DNA of 64,000 nucleotides from Datura wrightii (lineage: Eukaryota; Streptophyta; Magnoliopsida; Solanales; Solanaceae): assembly GCA_035772735.1 (NCBI GenBank), contig JASDFA010000010.1, positions 137,457,001 through 137,521,000 on the forward strand, written 5' to 3'. The position numbers were made by a program, and so were the translations under genes. The first letter of the stretch is position 1. The number at the start of each line of letters is the position of its first letter. The notes under the pieces are model-generated. The model did not search any database, was not told where the DNA came from, and was given only the letters and a program-made list of their open reading frames with translations. Positions 45,774 through 55,907 of the stretch are shown here, piece after piece.

Positions 45774-47208
45774 TGCTCGGCTGGTTCGGTAGGGGTTAAA
45801 AACCGACACGCAAGTGCACGTGGTCAAACAAGTAATAAAGTGGCTAAGTAAGCCAAGTATCGATCCAAGGAGACTCTGGATAAGTAAAATTGCTTAAGTA
45901 TACTATATTCTAGTTTACTTCTAATTATGTTGACAACAATGTAACCAAAAGTTAAATAATTTTGTTTATAAACTATATACTAAAACTATTAACAAATATT
46001 TACTTGAATTGAAACTATGGATAAGAGCATGCCAAGGTTAAGAACAAGTAATGAATTCGATAGTAATCATAATTCGGTTATCCTTCTCTTCATGTTGCTA
46101 GCCAAAAACATTAGCCTAGAGATTAAAACTCTCGTATTTAATCTCACTTTAGAATCATAAACCATTCGTCTACATTTCTGTGATCAAATGCAATTTATGA
46201 CCTAGCAATACAATTCCGGTTCCTAAATTGACTAATACGGCTTTCAAGTATATTTCTATCAGGAAAGCACATCAAAACCCAATTTTCCCAAATCAAGTTA
46301 AGAACAATACCCTATTAATTCACAACTTTCCAATTTCTTGCTCCCTCGAGTGAAATTGGACTTTTTAGATGTACATTAATGTTGGCCACACACTAATGCA
46401 GTAAGAACAAGAATTAATAGAACAACATGAAAGAAGAAGATGAAAAACCATATAATTCACAATCAAAATTCAATACACATGTTCAAAACCTTAGCAAGGA
46501 AGAGAATTAGCCACTCATTTGTAGATTGATCATCCTCAAATGAGTGTAAATCATACGTACAATTGATTGAAAGAAGAAAGAAAGAGAGAAAAACCCTTAG
46601 CTTTTTCGTCCCTCAACTGCTCCTAACCCACGTCCTTGCTCCACCAAGTCTTAATTATGAAAAATAAACCTAAGTGTGCTATTTATATTAGTAGGAATCT
46701 TTCCCGGATTAACAAGCAACATGTCACGGAGTGCATCGCGGAGCACGGCCTCCGTGACACGCTACGGACGCGTAGGCTTTCTGGAAAATCACCCGAAATC
46801 GGCCCAGGCAGCACCTTGCCGCGTTGGCAACGTGTCACGCTGCCTGGGCAGCGCGTTGTAGCCCCATGGTCGCGGAGTCCACCTGTCGTGGCACGTTGCC
46901 AACGCGCAGGTGGGCTGTTTTGAGCGGCCTGCCTGCCGTGGTACCTTGTCGACGCGCCTGTGGGCTGTTTTGTGCCTCTTCCTTGCCGACGTTCGCGTGT
47001 TAATTCCGTTTCCAAGCTTCTACTTCACCAACTCATGGATTAGTTACTCAAACATCATCAAAACCTACAAAACAAAGGCTAATCATGTTGGTTAGCACAT
47101 ATCTCCACATTATATAAAATTACATGAAAATGTATACAATAACTTAGATAAACAAGACTAATTGAAGTAATAAAGAGTATCTCGGGCATATATTTTTGCC
47201 CGTGATCA
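45774..47208 (-). repeat. N2 3' LTR
   Basis: 1435 bp. TATA box (minus strand TATAAATAG) at 46679-46687; GC-rich inverted module GTGTCACGGAG...CTCCGTGACAC at about 46721-46767. Confidence 0.95.
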
Positions 47209-47220
47209 CAACCCCACACT
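47209..47220 (-). other. Polypurine tract of N2
   Basis: Minus strand AGTGTGGGGTTG directly before the LTR start. Confidence 0.8.
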
Positions 47221-47227
47221 TAAAGCC

Positions 47228-47245
47228 TTGTTCGTCCTCGAACAA
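47228..47245 (-). repeat. PPT-proximal hairpin, N2
   Basis: TTGTTCG-AGGA-CGAACAA, identical to N1 and N3. Confidence 0.85.
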
Positions 47246-49127
47246 CCTTTTACATATCATGCAAATGGAGACTCCCACATAACTAATTTAGCAAGATAAT
47301 TCAGGTTACGGCTATAATGATTACGTAAGATACAAGCTAAAAATAGAGCATGCCTGAATTGATCATTGAAATGAAGTACAACTATGTTAAGACTTCTTAA
47401 CCTCAAGAATTGACTCTCAATCTTTAGCAAACTCATGCAAATCATCTGATTAAGAAATCCCACATGAATTATATCCTTCTTTCAACATGTGCTCCTCACG
47501 AAAAGAGAGTTACCCAATCACATGCAAAAACAATTTTTTACATCACAACATGTGTGGGTACATGAATAAAATTACGCTCAATCTCACAAAGAATTCACAT
47601 GCATTGTGTAATGACCCATAAGCTTGCCCTTAGTGTTTTATTCCACTAATTTAAGGATGTATGAATGTAAGATCAAGTAGGACTTTTTAGGTTGTAATGT
47701 AACTCAGGTGCGGGTAAGTACTATTATGATCAGTAATAGTGACTATCTTTCCTAAGCGCTTTTAATACATCACTCCTTCATTACAAACTTCCCTTCCCTC
47801 ACTTCACCTTTTTCTCCTTTTAGTTTTCTTTTTCCTCTTTTGTTCCCCCATTTCTTTCGACACTTTTAGCTTATTAGTAAGGAGTACTTAAGCAATATGT
47901 TTCATTCATTCCTTTTCTTACTCCCTACTAATAACCAACCATTTTCACACAAATGCACCTTTTTCCTTTTCTCAACTCTCACAACTTGCTATTTTTCCTT
48001 CTTTTCCATTCTTCTCACTCCTTTACCCTTTCGGATTTTTCCTTTAAGCGCTTCGGAGCTTTGGTTCAATTGCAAGGCTAATGAAAGAAAAAGGATTAAG
48101 CTTATGTTGCAGCTGTCAAAGAATAGGCTCAAGGCTCAATGGGGTTAACTAGGATTAATTTTTCAAGGTAGGTATAATGAGGGATAAAAAGTTGGTTCAT
48201 TCAAAGAAATGCCTATATCATTTCCTCCAATTCACATCCTTCATTTCGTTTTATAAACACACCAGGCAAGTTCTAGACAATCCACAATAGCACGGAATAC
48301 TCAAAAACCTTACACTCATGGCACATGCTCAAATCAAGACACAATCAGTAGACTCTTACTCAGCTAATCACAAGAATTCAGAATTAAGCTTCCATCATAT
48401 TGAGTCAAATTCAAGAGCCTAAGTGTCTCAAACAAAGTTATACACATGCATGCTTCATGCTGAACATACTTGCATCTTACAAACATTTATAGCACATAAA
48501 AAGAACATCAAGCACCAATTAGTTATGGTTTCAAAAACCATCCTACTGACTAATTTTCCTCGAGACGGTCGTCATCCATCCATCGTTGGAAACAGTCTCT
48601 AACTACGACTAAAAACATTATATACAGACAAAGAAAATTTTTTATTCTTCGGTTCAAAGACCCCCCGTCGGAAAAGAACCGAAAAGAAAAACCAACGGGT
48701 GATGAAGTCATGCTTAATTCACAAAAAATTTTCAAATTTTTCAAATTTTCAAATTTCTCACCAACTTTTGTACAAGCATTACATTCACCAAAAATCATTA
48801 AGCACAGAAATTTTGAAATTTCCTAGAAATTTCCCTCACCCCACACTTAAATCATGCTATGTCCTCATAGCATCAAATTAAAGGTTACAAAGGGTGAGAA
48901 ATACTCCCTGAGGCCTTTAGGCCTAGCTGACAGCATGGTTTTCTTCAACTATTGACAAGTGGGTGTTCGACCCCACACTTTTTCTTTTCCATGCTTGTTA
49001 GCTTCCTCCTCCACGGGTACTCAGACTTCCCCTCCATCTGCGCTTAACTTTCCACCAAAACAACACAAGATGAAAATAAACAAAAATTAACACAATTGCA
49101 AGATATTAAAATGGTACATGTGGTACC
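47246..49127 (-). other. N2 conserved 3' non-coding region
   Basis: Minus-strand counterpart of 12438-14319 in N1, same landmarks in the same order, including the GATGG...CCATC block at 48564-48584 and the 'aaacgaaatgaagga' block near 48240. No coding seen; the open frames on either strand are pyrimidine/purine-rich artefacts. Confidence 0.7.
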
Positions 49128-49145
49128 CTTGGGTTGCCTCCCAAG
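49128..49145 (-). repeat. Conserved stem-loop after the N2 ORF
   Basis: CTTGGG-AGGCAA-CCCAAG on the minus strand, about 40 bp after the N2 stop codon, with flanks matching N1 around 12420. Confidence 0.8.
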
Positions 49146-49184
49146 CAGCGCCTAATTTTACATCGCGGCACGACGTACCAAGTT

Positions 49185-50123
49185 TCACCACTTTTTCCTC
49201 CACCTTGAGGATATGAATCTCACCCCTAATTTCTTTTCTAATTTCCTCTTATGCTCTAGGGGTGGTGGTGAAAAATTGTAAGGACCAAGTAGTAGATGTT
49301 TTCTTTTGAACCTATTGGCCCCTATGTAAGCGAAGTCATTTTGTCTCTCTGAGTTAGCAAATTTCAGAATATATGGGGCTTGGTCCTCCTCTAGACATTT
49401 CTCTATAAACTTGGAAGACTCTATTTCTATGTTGTCAACCAAACTTAACGTCGAAAAATGCGTAGAGTGTGGTCTAATACACCTCAACTCTGAAATTGCT
49501 TTGTGCTTGACTTCCTTACTTGTGTACACCTTTTCAACATCGACATCTATTTCTCCATTAAGGTCAAATGGGAGATATTCTTTTTCTTCTTCCATGAATG
49601 GAATTTCTATAGGTATGAGCCGATCACGGAGACACTCAAGAGATTCTAATTGTCGGGCTTCATCCAAAAATTCACCCTTGTATTCCTCTTGTAGTTCCTC
49701 TTGGATATCGGCTAAATCTGCCACCTGCAAATTATCACAAGCTTCAGCCTCAGCACACATCTCCGTGAGTTTGATGCTCATCCTGCTTACAGCCTCGGCA
49801 TTCTCCTTTTGCTGAATTATCAATTCTGCCACCGACTCCTTCATTGCTTCTGATTGCTCCAGGAGTTGTTTCATCATGTCCTCTATTTGAACTTGGCGTC
49901 CCAAGTCCTCATTTTCAACATGCCTATATTCAGCAAAAACAACAAAAGGATCATAGTAGGGGCTTGGGGGAGGGGAATATGCCTTTGGACAATCACCCCA
50001 ATGGCCATATTGACACCCACATATATTGCACGTGTTACAGTTTTGCCACAAGTGGGGTCCTCCACAAATCATGCAAGATTCGCCGAAATATGCGTATCCA
50101 CCATTTATATTCCAAGATGTCAT
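49185..50123 (-). CDS. N2 ORF: zinc-knuckle and coiled-coil protein of unknown function
   Basis: 312 aa, uninterrupted, from ATG at 50123; the frame is open a few codons further up without another ATG. Two zinc-knuckle-like clusters lie at the N-terminus: C17-x2-C20-x3-H24-x4-C29 and C32-x2-C35-x5-H41-x3-C45, both off the canonical gag spacing (C-x2-C-x4-H-x4-C). A proline-rich linker (about 48-56) and a long acidic, heptad-like helical stretch (about 70-170, ending DIQEELQEEYKGEFLDEA) follow. The middle is acidic; the end is basic (HKRKLEKKLGVRF, SSRWRKKW). It might be a gag remnant reduced to its nucleic-acid-binding part, since N1 has a knuckle followed by a Gln-rich helical region, but residue similarity is weak. 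No signal peptide or membrane segment. Function not known to me. Confidence 0.8.
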   Translation of the reverse strand: MTSWNINGGYAYFGESCMICGGPHLWQNCNTCNICGCQYGHWGDCPKAYSPPPSPYYDPFVVFAEYRHVENEDLGRQVQIEDMMKQLLEQSEAMKESVAELIIQQKENAEAVSRMSIKLTEMCAEAEACDNLQVADLADIQEELQEEYKGEFLDEARQLESLECLRDRLIPIEIPFMEEEKEYLPFDLNGEIDVDVEKVYTSKEVKHKAISELRCIRPHSTHFSTLSLVDNIEIESSKFIEKCLEEDQAPYILKFANSERQNDFAYIGANRFKRKHLLLGPYNFSPPPLEHKRKLEKKLGVRFISSRWRKKW

Positions 50124-50267
50124 GTCAATGAGGGTATCCAAAAGAGAGAAAAATTAAAATGAACAAAGAATTAAAACAAATACTAAGATCAAGTTGTCAA
50201 CACTTAAGAAAATAAAACAAAAATACAGTAAATTTACACTTAACACAATTTCACAAATCACCTAGCC

Positions 50268-50285
50268 TCCCCGGCACCGGCGCCA
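50268..50285 (-). other. Primer binding site of N2 (Asp tRNA)
   Basis: Minus strand TGGCGCCGGTGCCGGGGA, one mismatch to the tRNA-Asp complement, six bases from the LTR. Confidence 0.9.
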
Positions 50286-50291
50286 AAAACT

Positions 50292-51726
50292 TGCTCGGCT
50301 GGTTCGGTAGGGGTTAAAAACCGACACGCAAGTGCACGTGGTCAAACAAGTAATAAAGTGGCTAAGTAAGCCAAGTATCGATCCAAGGAGACTCTGGATA
50401 AGTAAAATTGCTTAAGTATACTATATTCTAGTTTACTTCTAATTATGTTGACAACAATGTAACAAAAAGTTAAATAATTTTGTTTATAAACTATATACTA
50501 AAACTATTAACAAATATTTACTTGAATTGAAACTATGGATAAGAGCATGCCAAGGTTAAGAACAAGTAATGAATTCGATAGTAATCATAATTCGGTTATC
50601 CTTCTCTTCATGTTGCAAGCCAAGAACATTAGCCTAGAGATTAAAACTCTCGTATTTAATCTCACTTTAGAATCATAAACCATTCGTCTACATTTCTGTG
50701 ATCAAATGCAATTTATGACCTAGCAATACAATTCCGATTCCTAAATTGACTAATACGGCTTTCAAGTATATTTCTATCAGGAAAGCACATCAAAACCCAA
50801 TTTTCCCAAATCAAGTTAAGAACAATACCCTATTAATTCACAACTTTCCAATTTCTTACTCCCTCGAGTGAAATTGGACTTTTTAGATGTACATTAATGT
50901 TGGCCACACACTAATGCAGTAAGAACAAGAATTAATAGAACAACATGAAAGAAGAAGATGAAAAACCATATAATTCACAATCAAAATTCAATACACATGT
51001 TCAAAACCTTAGCAAGGAAGAGAATTAGCCACTCATTTGTAGATTGATCATCCTCAAATGAGTGTAAATCATACGTACAATTGATTGAAAGAAGAAAGAA
51101 AGAGAGAAAAACCCTTAGCTTTTTCGTCCCTCAACTGCTCCTAACCCACGTCCTTGCTCCACCAAGTCTTAATTATGAAAAATAAACCTATGTGTGCTAT
51201 TTATATTAGTAGGAATCTTTCCCGGATTAACAAGCAACGTGTCACGGAGTGCATCGCGGAGCACGGCCTCCGTGACACGCTACGGACGCGGAGGCTTTCT
51301 GGAAAATCACCCGAAATCGGCCCAGGCAGCACCTTGCCGCGTTGGCAATGTGTCACGCTGCCTGGGCAGCGCGTTGTAGCTCCATGGTCGCGGAGTCCAC
51401 CTGTCGTGGCACGTTGCCAACGCGCAGGTGGGCTGTTTTGAGCGGCCTGCCTGCCGTGGCACCTTGTCGACGCGCCGGTGGGCTGTTTTGTGCCTCTTCC
51501 TTGCCGACGTTCGCGTGTTAATTCCGTTTCCAAGCTTCTACTTCACCAACTCATGGATTAGTTACTCAAACATCATCAAAACCTACAAAACAAAGGCTAA
51601 TCATGTTGGTTAGCACATATCTCCACATTATATAAAATTACATGAAAATGTATACAATAACTTAGATAAACAAGACTAATTGAAGTAATAAAGAGTATCT
51701 CGGGCATATATTTTTGCCCGTGATCA
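50292..51726 (-). repeat. N2 5' LTR
   Basis: 1435 bp. TATA box at 51197-51205 (minus), GC-rich inverted module at about 51239-51285, terminal hairpin CGGGCA/TGCCCG at 51699-51722. The R-U5 part is homologous to N3 LTRs. Confidence 0.95.
51197..51205 (-). promoter_or_regulatory. TATA box of N2 5' LTR
   Basis: TATAAATAG on the minus strand, about 35 bp after the GC-rich module; likely promoter of the N2 RNA. Confidence 0.7.
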
Positions 51727-51731
51727 ACTAC
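51727..51731. repeat. Target site duplication of N2 (ACTAC), right
   Basis: Matches 45769-45773. Confidence 0.95.
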
Positions 51732-51914
51732 CATCTTTAAATTTTCATTCCTAACAATTAAATTACTACATTAAGATCATACAATCTAACTAGGCCTAAT
51801 CACCTCACTTATTCCCTTTATTAGCACTATTACAATCATTCACCCAAAAGTTTATTAGTAAACCATACAATCAAGAACAACGACAATCACGTGTCGGCAA
51901 AACATGCCACCAAG
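51732..51914. other. Host H sequence between N2 and the 503 bp repeat
   Basis: 183 bp of AT-rich non-coding sequence that continues 45773 across N2. Nothing recognised. Confidence 0.5.
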
Positions 51915-52417
51915 AATATCACCAATACTCAACTACAAGAACATATTATCAAGAACATAACATCAAGAGTATTTTATAAATAATCAATTATAAACTAGGT
52001 TTCACTTTTCCACATGCTCTCATACTTAGGATTAATCCTCCAATCTTATTGTTATGTTACTATAAATCATTCATCATGAAAACATATTATATGATCCCTC
52101 TACCCTCAACAATTGTACATTAATAATGCACACATATACAATTTACTAATTGTAGTCTAACACAAAGGTAAGTCATAACCTACCTGGATCACAAAACTGG
52201 AATATGCAGCTACTCCGCGGGAGCTTTTTCTTTTCTCAACGCCTCCAAATGTTCAAAGCCTAAATATAAGATATCTAGAAATCAATCAATAGTATACATT
52301 CATTGAATTAAGAGTTTTAAAACTCAACCCATTGCATTCTACCTGTTGTTTTACAGTCTAATTTGATTATCATAGGCTAAATTATCATAGTCAAATCTAA
52401 AATAATCAATCTAACCT
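51915..52417. repeat. 503 bp direct repeat F, left copy
   Basis: Starts AATATCACCAATACTC and ends AATCTAACCT. The copy at 59117-59619 has the same length and a few percent differences. It is host sequence: the right copy starts immediately after the N3 3' LTR, and the left copy ends within a few bases of the truncated N3 5' LTR. Confidence 0.9.
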
Positions 52418-52422
52418 GTCAA

Positions 52423-53331
52423 GAAAAATTCCCACTAGTATAAATAGCACACTTAGGTTTATTCTGACTTAGTCGAGCAAGAACGTGGGTTACAGGCAGT
52501 TGAGGAGACGAAAATCTTAGGGTTGTTCTTTAACTCTTTCTTCTTTATTTCAATTGTTTGTATGGTTTATACTCATTTGATGATGTTTAATCCACAAATG
52601 AGTGGCTAAATTCACTTCTTGCTGAGGTTAAGAACATTTGTAGTGGAATGTAATTGTTGATCATTTTGGTTTTTCAACTTTTCTTCCATGGTTGTTCTAT
52701 CAATTCTTGTTCTTACTGCATTAATGTCTGGCCAATGTTAATGTATATCTAAAAAATCCAATTTTATCTTGAAAGAGAAAGAAATTGGAATGTTGTGAAT
52801 TGGTAGGATATGTTCTCTTCTTAGTTTGGGAAAATTGAGAATTGATTTACCTTCAGAATAGAAATATATTTGAAAGTCATATTAGTCAATTAAGGAAACG
52901 GTTTCGTATAGCTAGATCATGAATTTCTTGTTATCACAGAAATGTAGGTGGAAGGTTCATGATTCTTAAGTAGGATAGAATACGAAAGTTTCTCTCCATA
53001 GGCAATAATTCTTGACTAGCAACTAAAGGAAAGATTAACCGAATTGTATCGATAAATTACTTCCCTGCATGTTCGTTTTAGCCTCACCTTGCTCATTACT
53101 ATAGTTCAGACTCACTTTATAATTTTGTTTTAGATTAGTATAAATTAGGAAACAAATTCTCAAAAATCTTCTTTAAACTGTTGTCTGCATTTTAGAGTTA
53201 GAGTTCATTAACACTTAATTCGATTATTACCTAGGTTCAGTCCCTATGGGATCGATACTTGGCTTACTTTAGCCATTTTACTACTTGTTTGACCACGTGC
53301 ACTTGTGTGTAGTTGTGAAACAAACCGAAAA
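52423..53331 (+). repeat. N3 5' LTR, U3 missing
   Basis: Matches the 3' LTR from 58197 to its end; the first 495 bp (terminal hairpin and GC-rich modules) are absent. TATAAATAG survives at 52439-52447. The 3' LTR has an 11 bp duplication-like insert (TTTTTAATTAT) near 58235 not present here. Confidence 0.9.
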
Positions 53332-53337
53332 AGTTTT

Positions 53338-53355
53338 TGGCGCTGTTGCCGGGGA
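53338..53355 (+). other. Primer binding site of N3 (Asp tRNA)
   Basis: TGGCGCTGTTGCCGGGGA, one mismatch to the tRNA-Asp complement. Confidence 0.85.
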
Positions 53356-53459
53356 GTGGCAATTGGTAAAATTATTTTCTTAAGTGTTAGTTTATGATTT
53401 CTATATTGTCCTGACAACTTGATCTTAGCCTGTCTTTTGCAGATATTGAATTATGTTGA

Positions 53460-53711
53460 ACACTGGAAAGAGACAAGGAGCTGGTGGACTCATACTTAGA
53501 GACGGAAAGACAATTTCATCGTCAAAGAAGAGAAGCTCTAGAAAAGAAGCTGCAGTTGCTTAGACAAACAATCCTGGAGCAACAACAGAATCCACCACAT
53601 GTAAGGGCAGTGTTAGTGCCCGATGAAATGGCAGATGGGCCGGTTCTCGATGTGGCAATCCCACATGCTAACAATGTTACATTAAGCATTCGCAAACCCG
53701 AGCCAGGAGGG
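53460..53711 (+). pseudogene. N3 gag N-terminal stub
   Basis: Reads LERDKELVDSYLETERQ, then QRREALEKKLQLLRQTILEQ and VAIPHANNVTLSIRKPEPGG, parallel to N1 gag RNRELVEPLLEPERQ ... YSICKPEPGG. It stops being gag right after EPGG, where N1 continues with the gag core. No ATG in frame (TGA at 53457). The open frame runs on to 53774 through unrelated GC-rich sequence. Confidence 0.8.
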
Positions 53712-53717
53712 AGCCTG

Positions 53718-53870
53718 GGCGATGACTCCTTGTCACGGAGGAGGGCCTCTGCATTACCCTCCGTGACACGTTGAAGGTGTTCTGGAATTTTTACAAATTC
53801 TAGAACCCCTGCGCGATGGCTCTGTGTCATAGAGTGGTGCTCCACGTTACCCTCCGTGACACGTTGAAGT
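53718..53870. repeat. Two GC-rich modules inside N3
   Basis: Two tandem copies (about 53720-53777 and 53813-53869), each GCGATG...TGTCA(C/T)(G/A)GAG ... CCCTCCGTGACACGTTGAAG. They are the same words found upstream of the TATA box in LTRs, here between gag stub and cargo ORF. Confidence 0.7.
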
Positions 53871-54686
53871 GTTATTCGCAACGAGTCACACCGGGCCGCC
53901 GGGTGACCCGCGCGAAAAATCTTCTTTTTAACCCCGAAAACACCCAATTTTTCCCATTTCTCACTCCCCTCCACGACAAACACCCTAAAATCCCCCCTCC
54001 CCCAACGTGACACGGACATAGGATCAAATTTTCTTCAACTTTTCTTCAAGTTCATGGATTTAAAGGTACGTTCTTGAACTTAACCTCAATATTTGCCAAA
54101 ATTTTCAATTTTTGAGAATGTGAGGTAGCTAAAGCTTGCCCTAAGTGTAAATTGAGCATGAATTAATTTAAGTTATTGTTGATTGATGTTCGTAGTATCG
54201 TTATGATTATATGAACTCGATAAATACATGTTTGATTGAATTTGTGCAAAATTGGTAGAAACTAAATTTGGTTGAAAATTTGAAAATGATTGGGTTGTGC
54301 ATGTTGGGTGATGTAAATAATGTTGTAAATATGGATGAATATGCTAAATAAACAAGGGATTTTTCGGGAAAATGAAATTGGTGAATCGTATAGGTTGTTG
54401 TTGTTGAGAAAAAGTTTGGCTAAGTGCTATGTGATGTAATGAAATCAATGGTGAAATTGTGATTAGCTGTACGAAGTCTGAGTAGTACTTAGTCATTTCC
54501 ATCGACTTATCTGAATGCACGAGGCATGTTGGTTGATAAAAATTGGAATAGAATGATTGTCTTGCCGAATTGTTTTCATTGTGGCTAAAGATTAAGTGTG
54601 GGGTGGCCTAACTCAACCCAACCTAAATCGAAGCAAATTTTTGACTTGAATAACATTGGGACTGTCTGTTTGATTTGACTAGAACG
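53871..54686 (+). other. N3 leader of the cargo ORF, possible intron
   Basis: GC-rich, then pyrimidine-rich 53925-54010, then AT-rich. GGTACG at 54065 and TTTGACTAG ending at 54682 could be the ends of a 5' leader intron of about 617 bp just before the ATG at 54687. This is a guess from splice-like words only. Confidence 0.35.
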
Positions 54687-55907
54687 ATGTCAAGCAGGCA
54701 AGACAAAGGAAAGGGCGCATCTACATCAGGCGCTGGGAGAAAAAGGATCAGACTGGGAACGGAAGTTCCAGCAGCACCAGCGGTTCCACACGACCAACGC
54801 CGTCAATACGGAACCTGATGGGTGACGGACGAAGGGAATAAATGGTATGCCAAACATAAGGAGACCAAATACTTACTTGAAGAACACATTGCAAGGGAGC
54901 CACTTGCACAGGAATTCTCCAGAATCGTACATAGGATTGACGCTGTCGGGCTGAACTTCATCTTCAAAGAGCCCAAGGAGTGCAATCTCCACTTGATTCG
55001 GGAGTTCTACGCAAACTGGAACCCGACACTCCGCAGTCACACCATCAAGATAAGGGGGCAGGTTGTCACCTTTGAACCCCACCACCTAAATGCCATATTA
55101 GGGGCGCAGGACACAGATGCTTATGTATTCCGGCAGCTGAACATGACTCCACCCTATGCGGATATCAAACGCACTCTGTGTGGAGCCCGTTCGACAGCAC
55201 GGTGGAGCAGGCATAAGGAGAGGAACTACCATCAGACGCTGCCCTACTCTCAAATGAACAGGGAAGCCAGGATTTGGCTTAAGATCGTGTGTTCCTTCCT
55301 AATCCCAGGGGTTCACATCACAGATGTCACCTGGGATCGTGTGTGCTTGGTTTATTCCCTGATGAATGGGCTGGAGATTAATGTGGTGGCGGTGATCATC
55401 TCCGCTATGAAGAGAGCCTGTTTGCATCAAGGGCACAGGTACGGGTTTGGTGGTTTGCTGACCATATTTCTGAGGGGCCTTGATGTCAATGAGGATGCCC
55501 TAGACTACATCCCACAGATGGATAGGCGTGCTTTGGACGTCACCAAAATGAAGGCACCCGATACCACTCACGGGCCAGTTCTCACACTAGCCGAGCGACA
55601 TGCTCGGGATGATCAATATATGGCCAGCATGTACGGGATGCACATGCTGCAGTTGCGCATAGGCGGGAGGCCAGCAACAGAAGATGAGCTATGGTAGCTC
55701 GAGCTAGATTACCCCTTTGGCAAAAATGCCAGGGCTCTATGCCGAGTGGGGCCTGCTTTTGTGGAGCCTGTTGATGATGATGTCCCTATGGATGAGGAGA
55801 CACGCCGCGATGACTCAAATGTTGAGTCAGATGAGGATAGCAGGGGCGATTCGGATATAGGGGACAAGGCAACAACACCTGACGAAGAAGTTGAATACTT
55901 CGATTGA
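54687..55907 (+). pseudogene. Transposase_32-like plant ORF (putative plant transposon protein)
   Basis: A 406-codon frame from ATG 54687 to TGA 55905, broken only by TGA at 54816 and TAG at 55696; both fit C-to-T changes (CGA, CAG). The long clean middle has the family's marks: NFIFKEPKECNLHLIREFYA, the FYANW motif, IRGQVVTFEPHHLNAILG, then REARIWLKIVCSFLIPGVHI and VCLVYSLMNGLEINVVAVII. I recognise the domain that Pfam calls Transposase_32; its biochemical role is not established and no DDE motif is evident. The N-terminus is short, basic and low-complexity; the C-terminus after the TAG is strongly acidic (DDDVPMDEETRRDD). It sits where gag-pol would be, so it is cargo of the element. A 115 bp relative lies in element A at 16857-16975. 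Confidence 0.8.

Larger units (their letters stand above)
45774..51726 (-). mobile_element. N2: young non-autonomous Athila-related LTR element
   Basis: 5953 bp on the minus strand. The LTRs at 50292-51726 (5') and 45774-47208 (3') are both 1435 bp, and by eye differ at about a dozen sites (under 1%). TGATCACGGGC...GCCGAGCA ends, ACTAC target duplication, tRNA-Asp primer site, AAGTGTGGGG polypurine tract. There is one intact ORF (50123-49185) and no polymerase genes. It is the least decayed element here. Confidence 0.95.

Noticed and set aside
46636..47015. Overlapping frames in the N2 LTRs (repeated at 51154-51533)
   Set aside because: They arise from the GC-rich module lacking stops on both strands; not coding.
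49411..49815. Plus-strand frame of 134 codons
   Set aside because: Antisense shadow of the N2 ORF; Ser-rich composition from the opposite strand's acidic codons.
54687..55907. The Transposase_32-like ORF as a host gene or DNA transposon
   Set aside because: It lies between retroelement signals (PBS, gag stub, PPT, LTRs), has two stops, and no terminal inverted repeats were seen around it.
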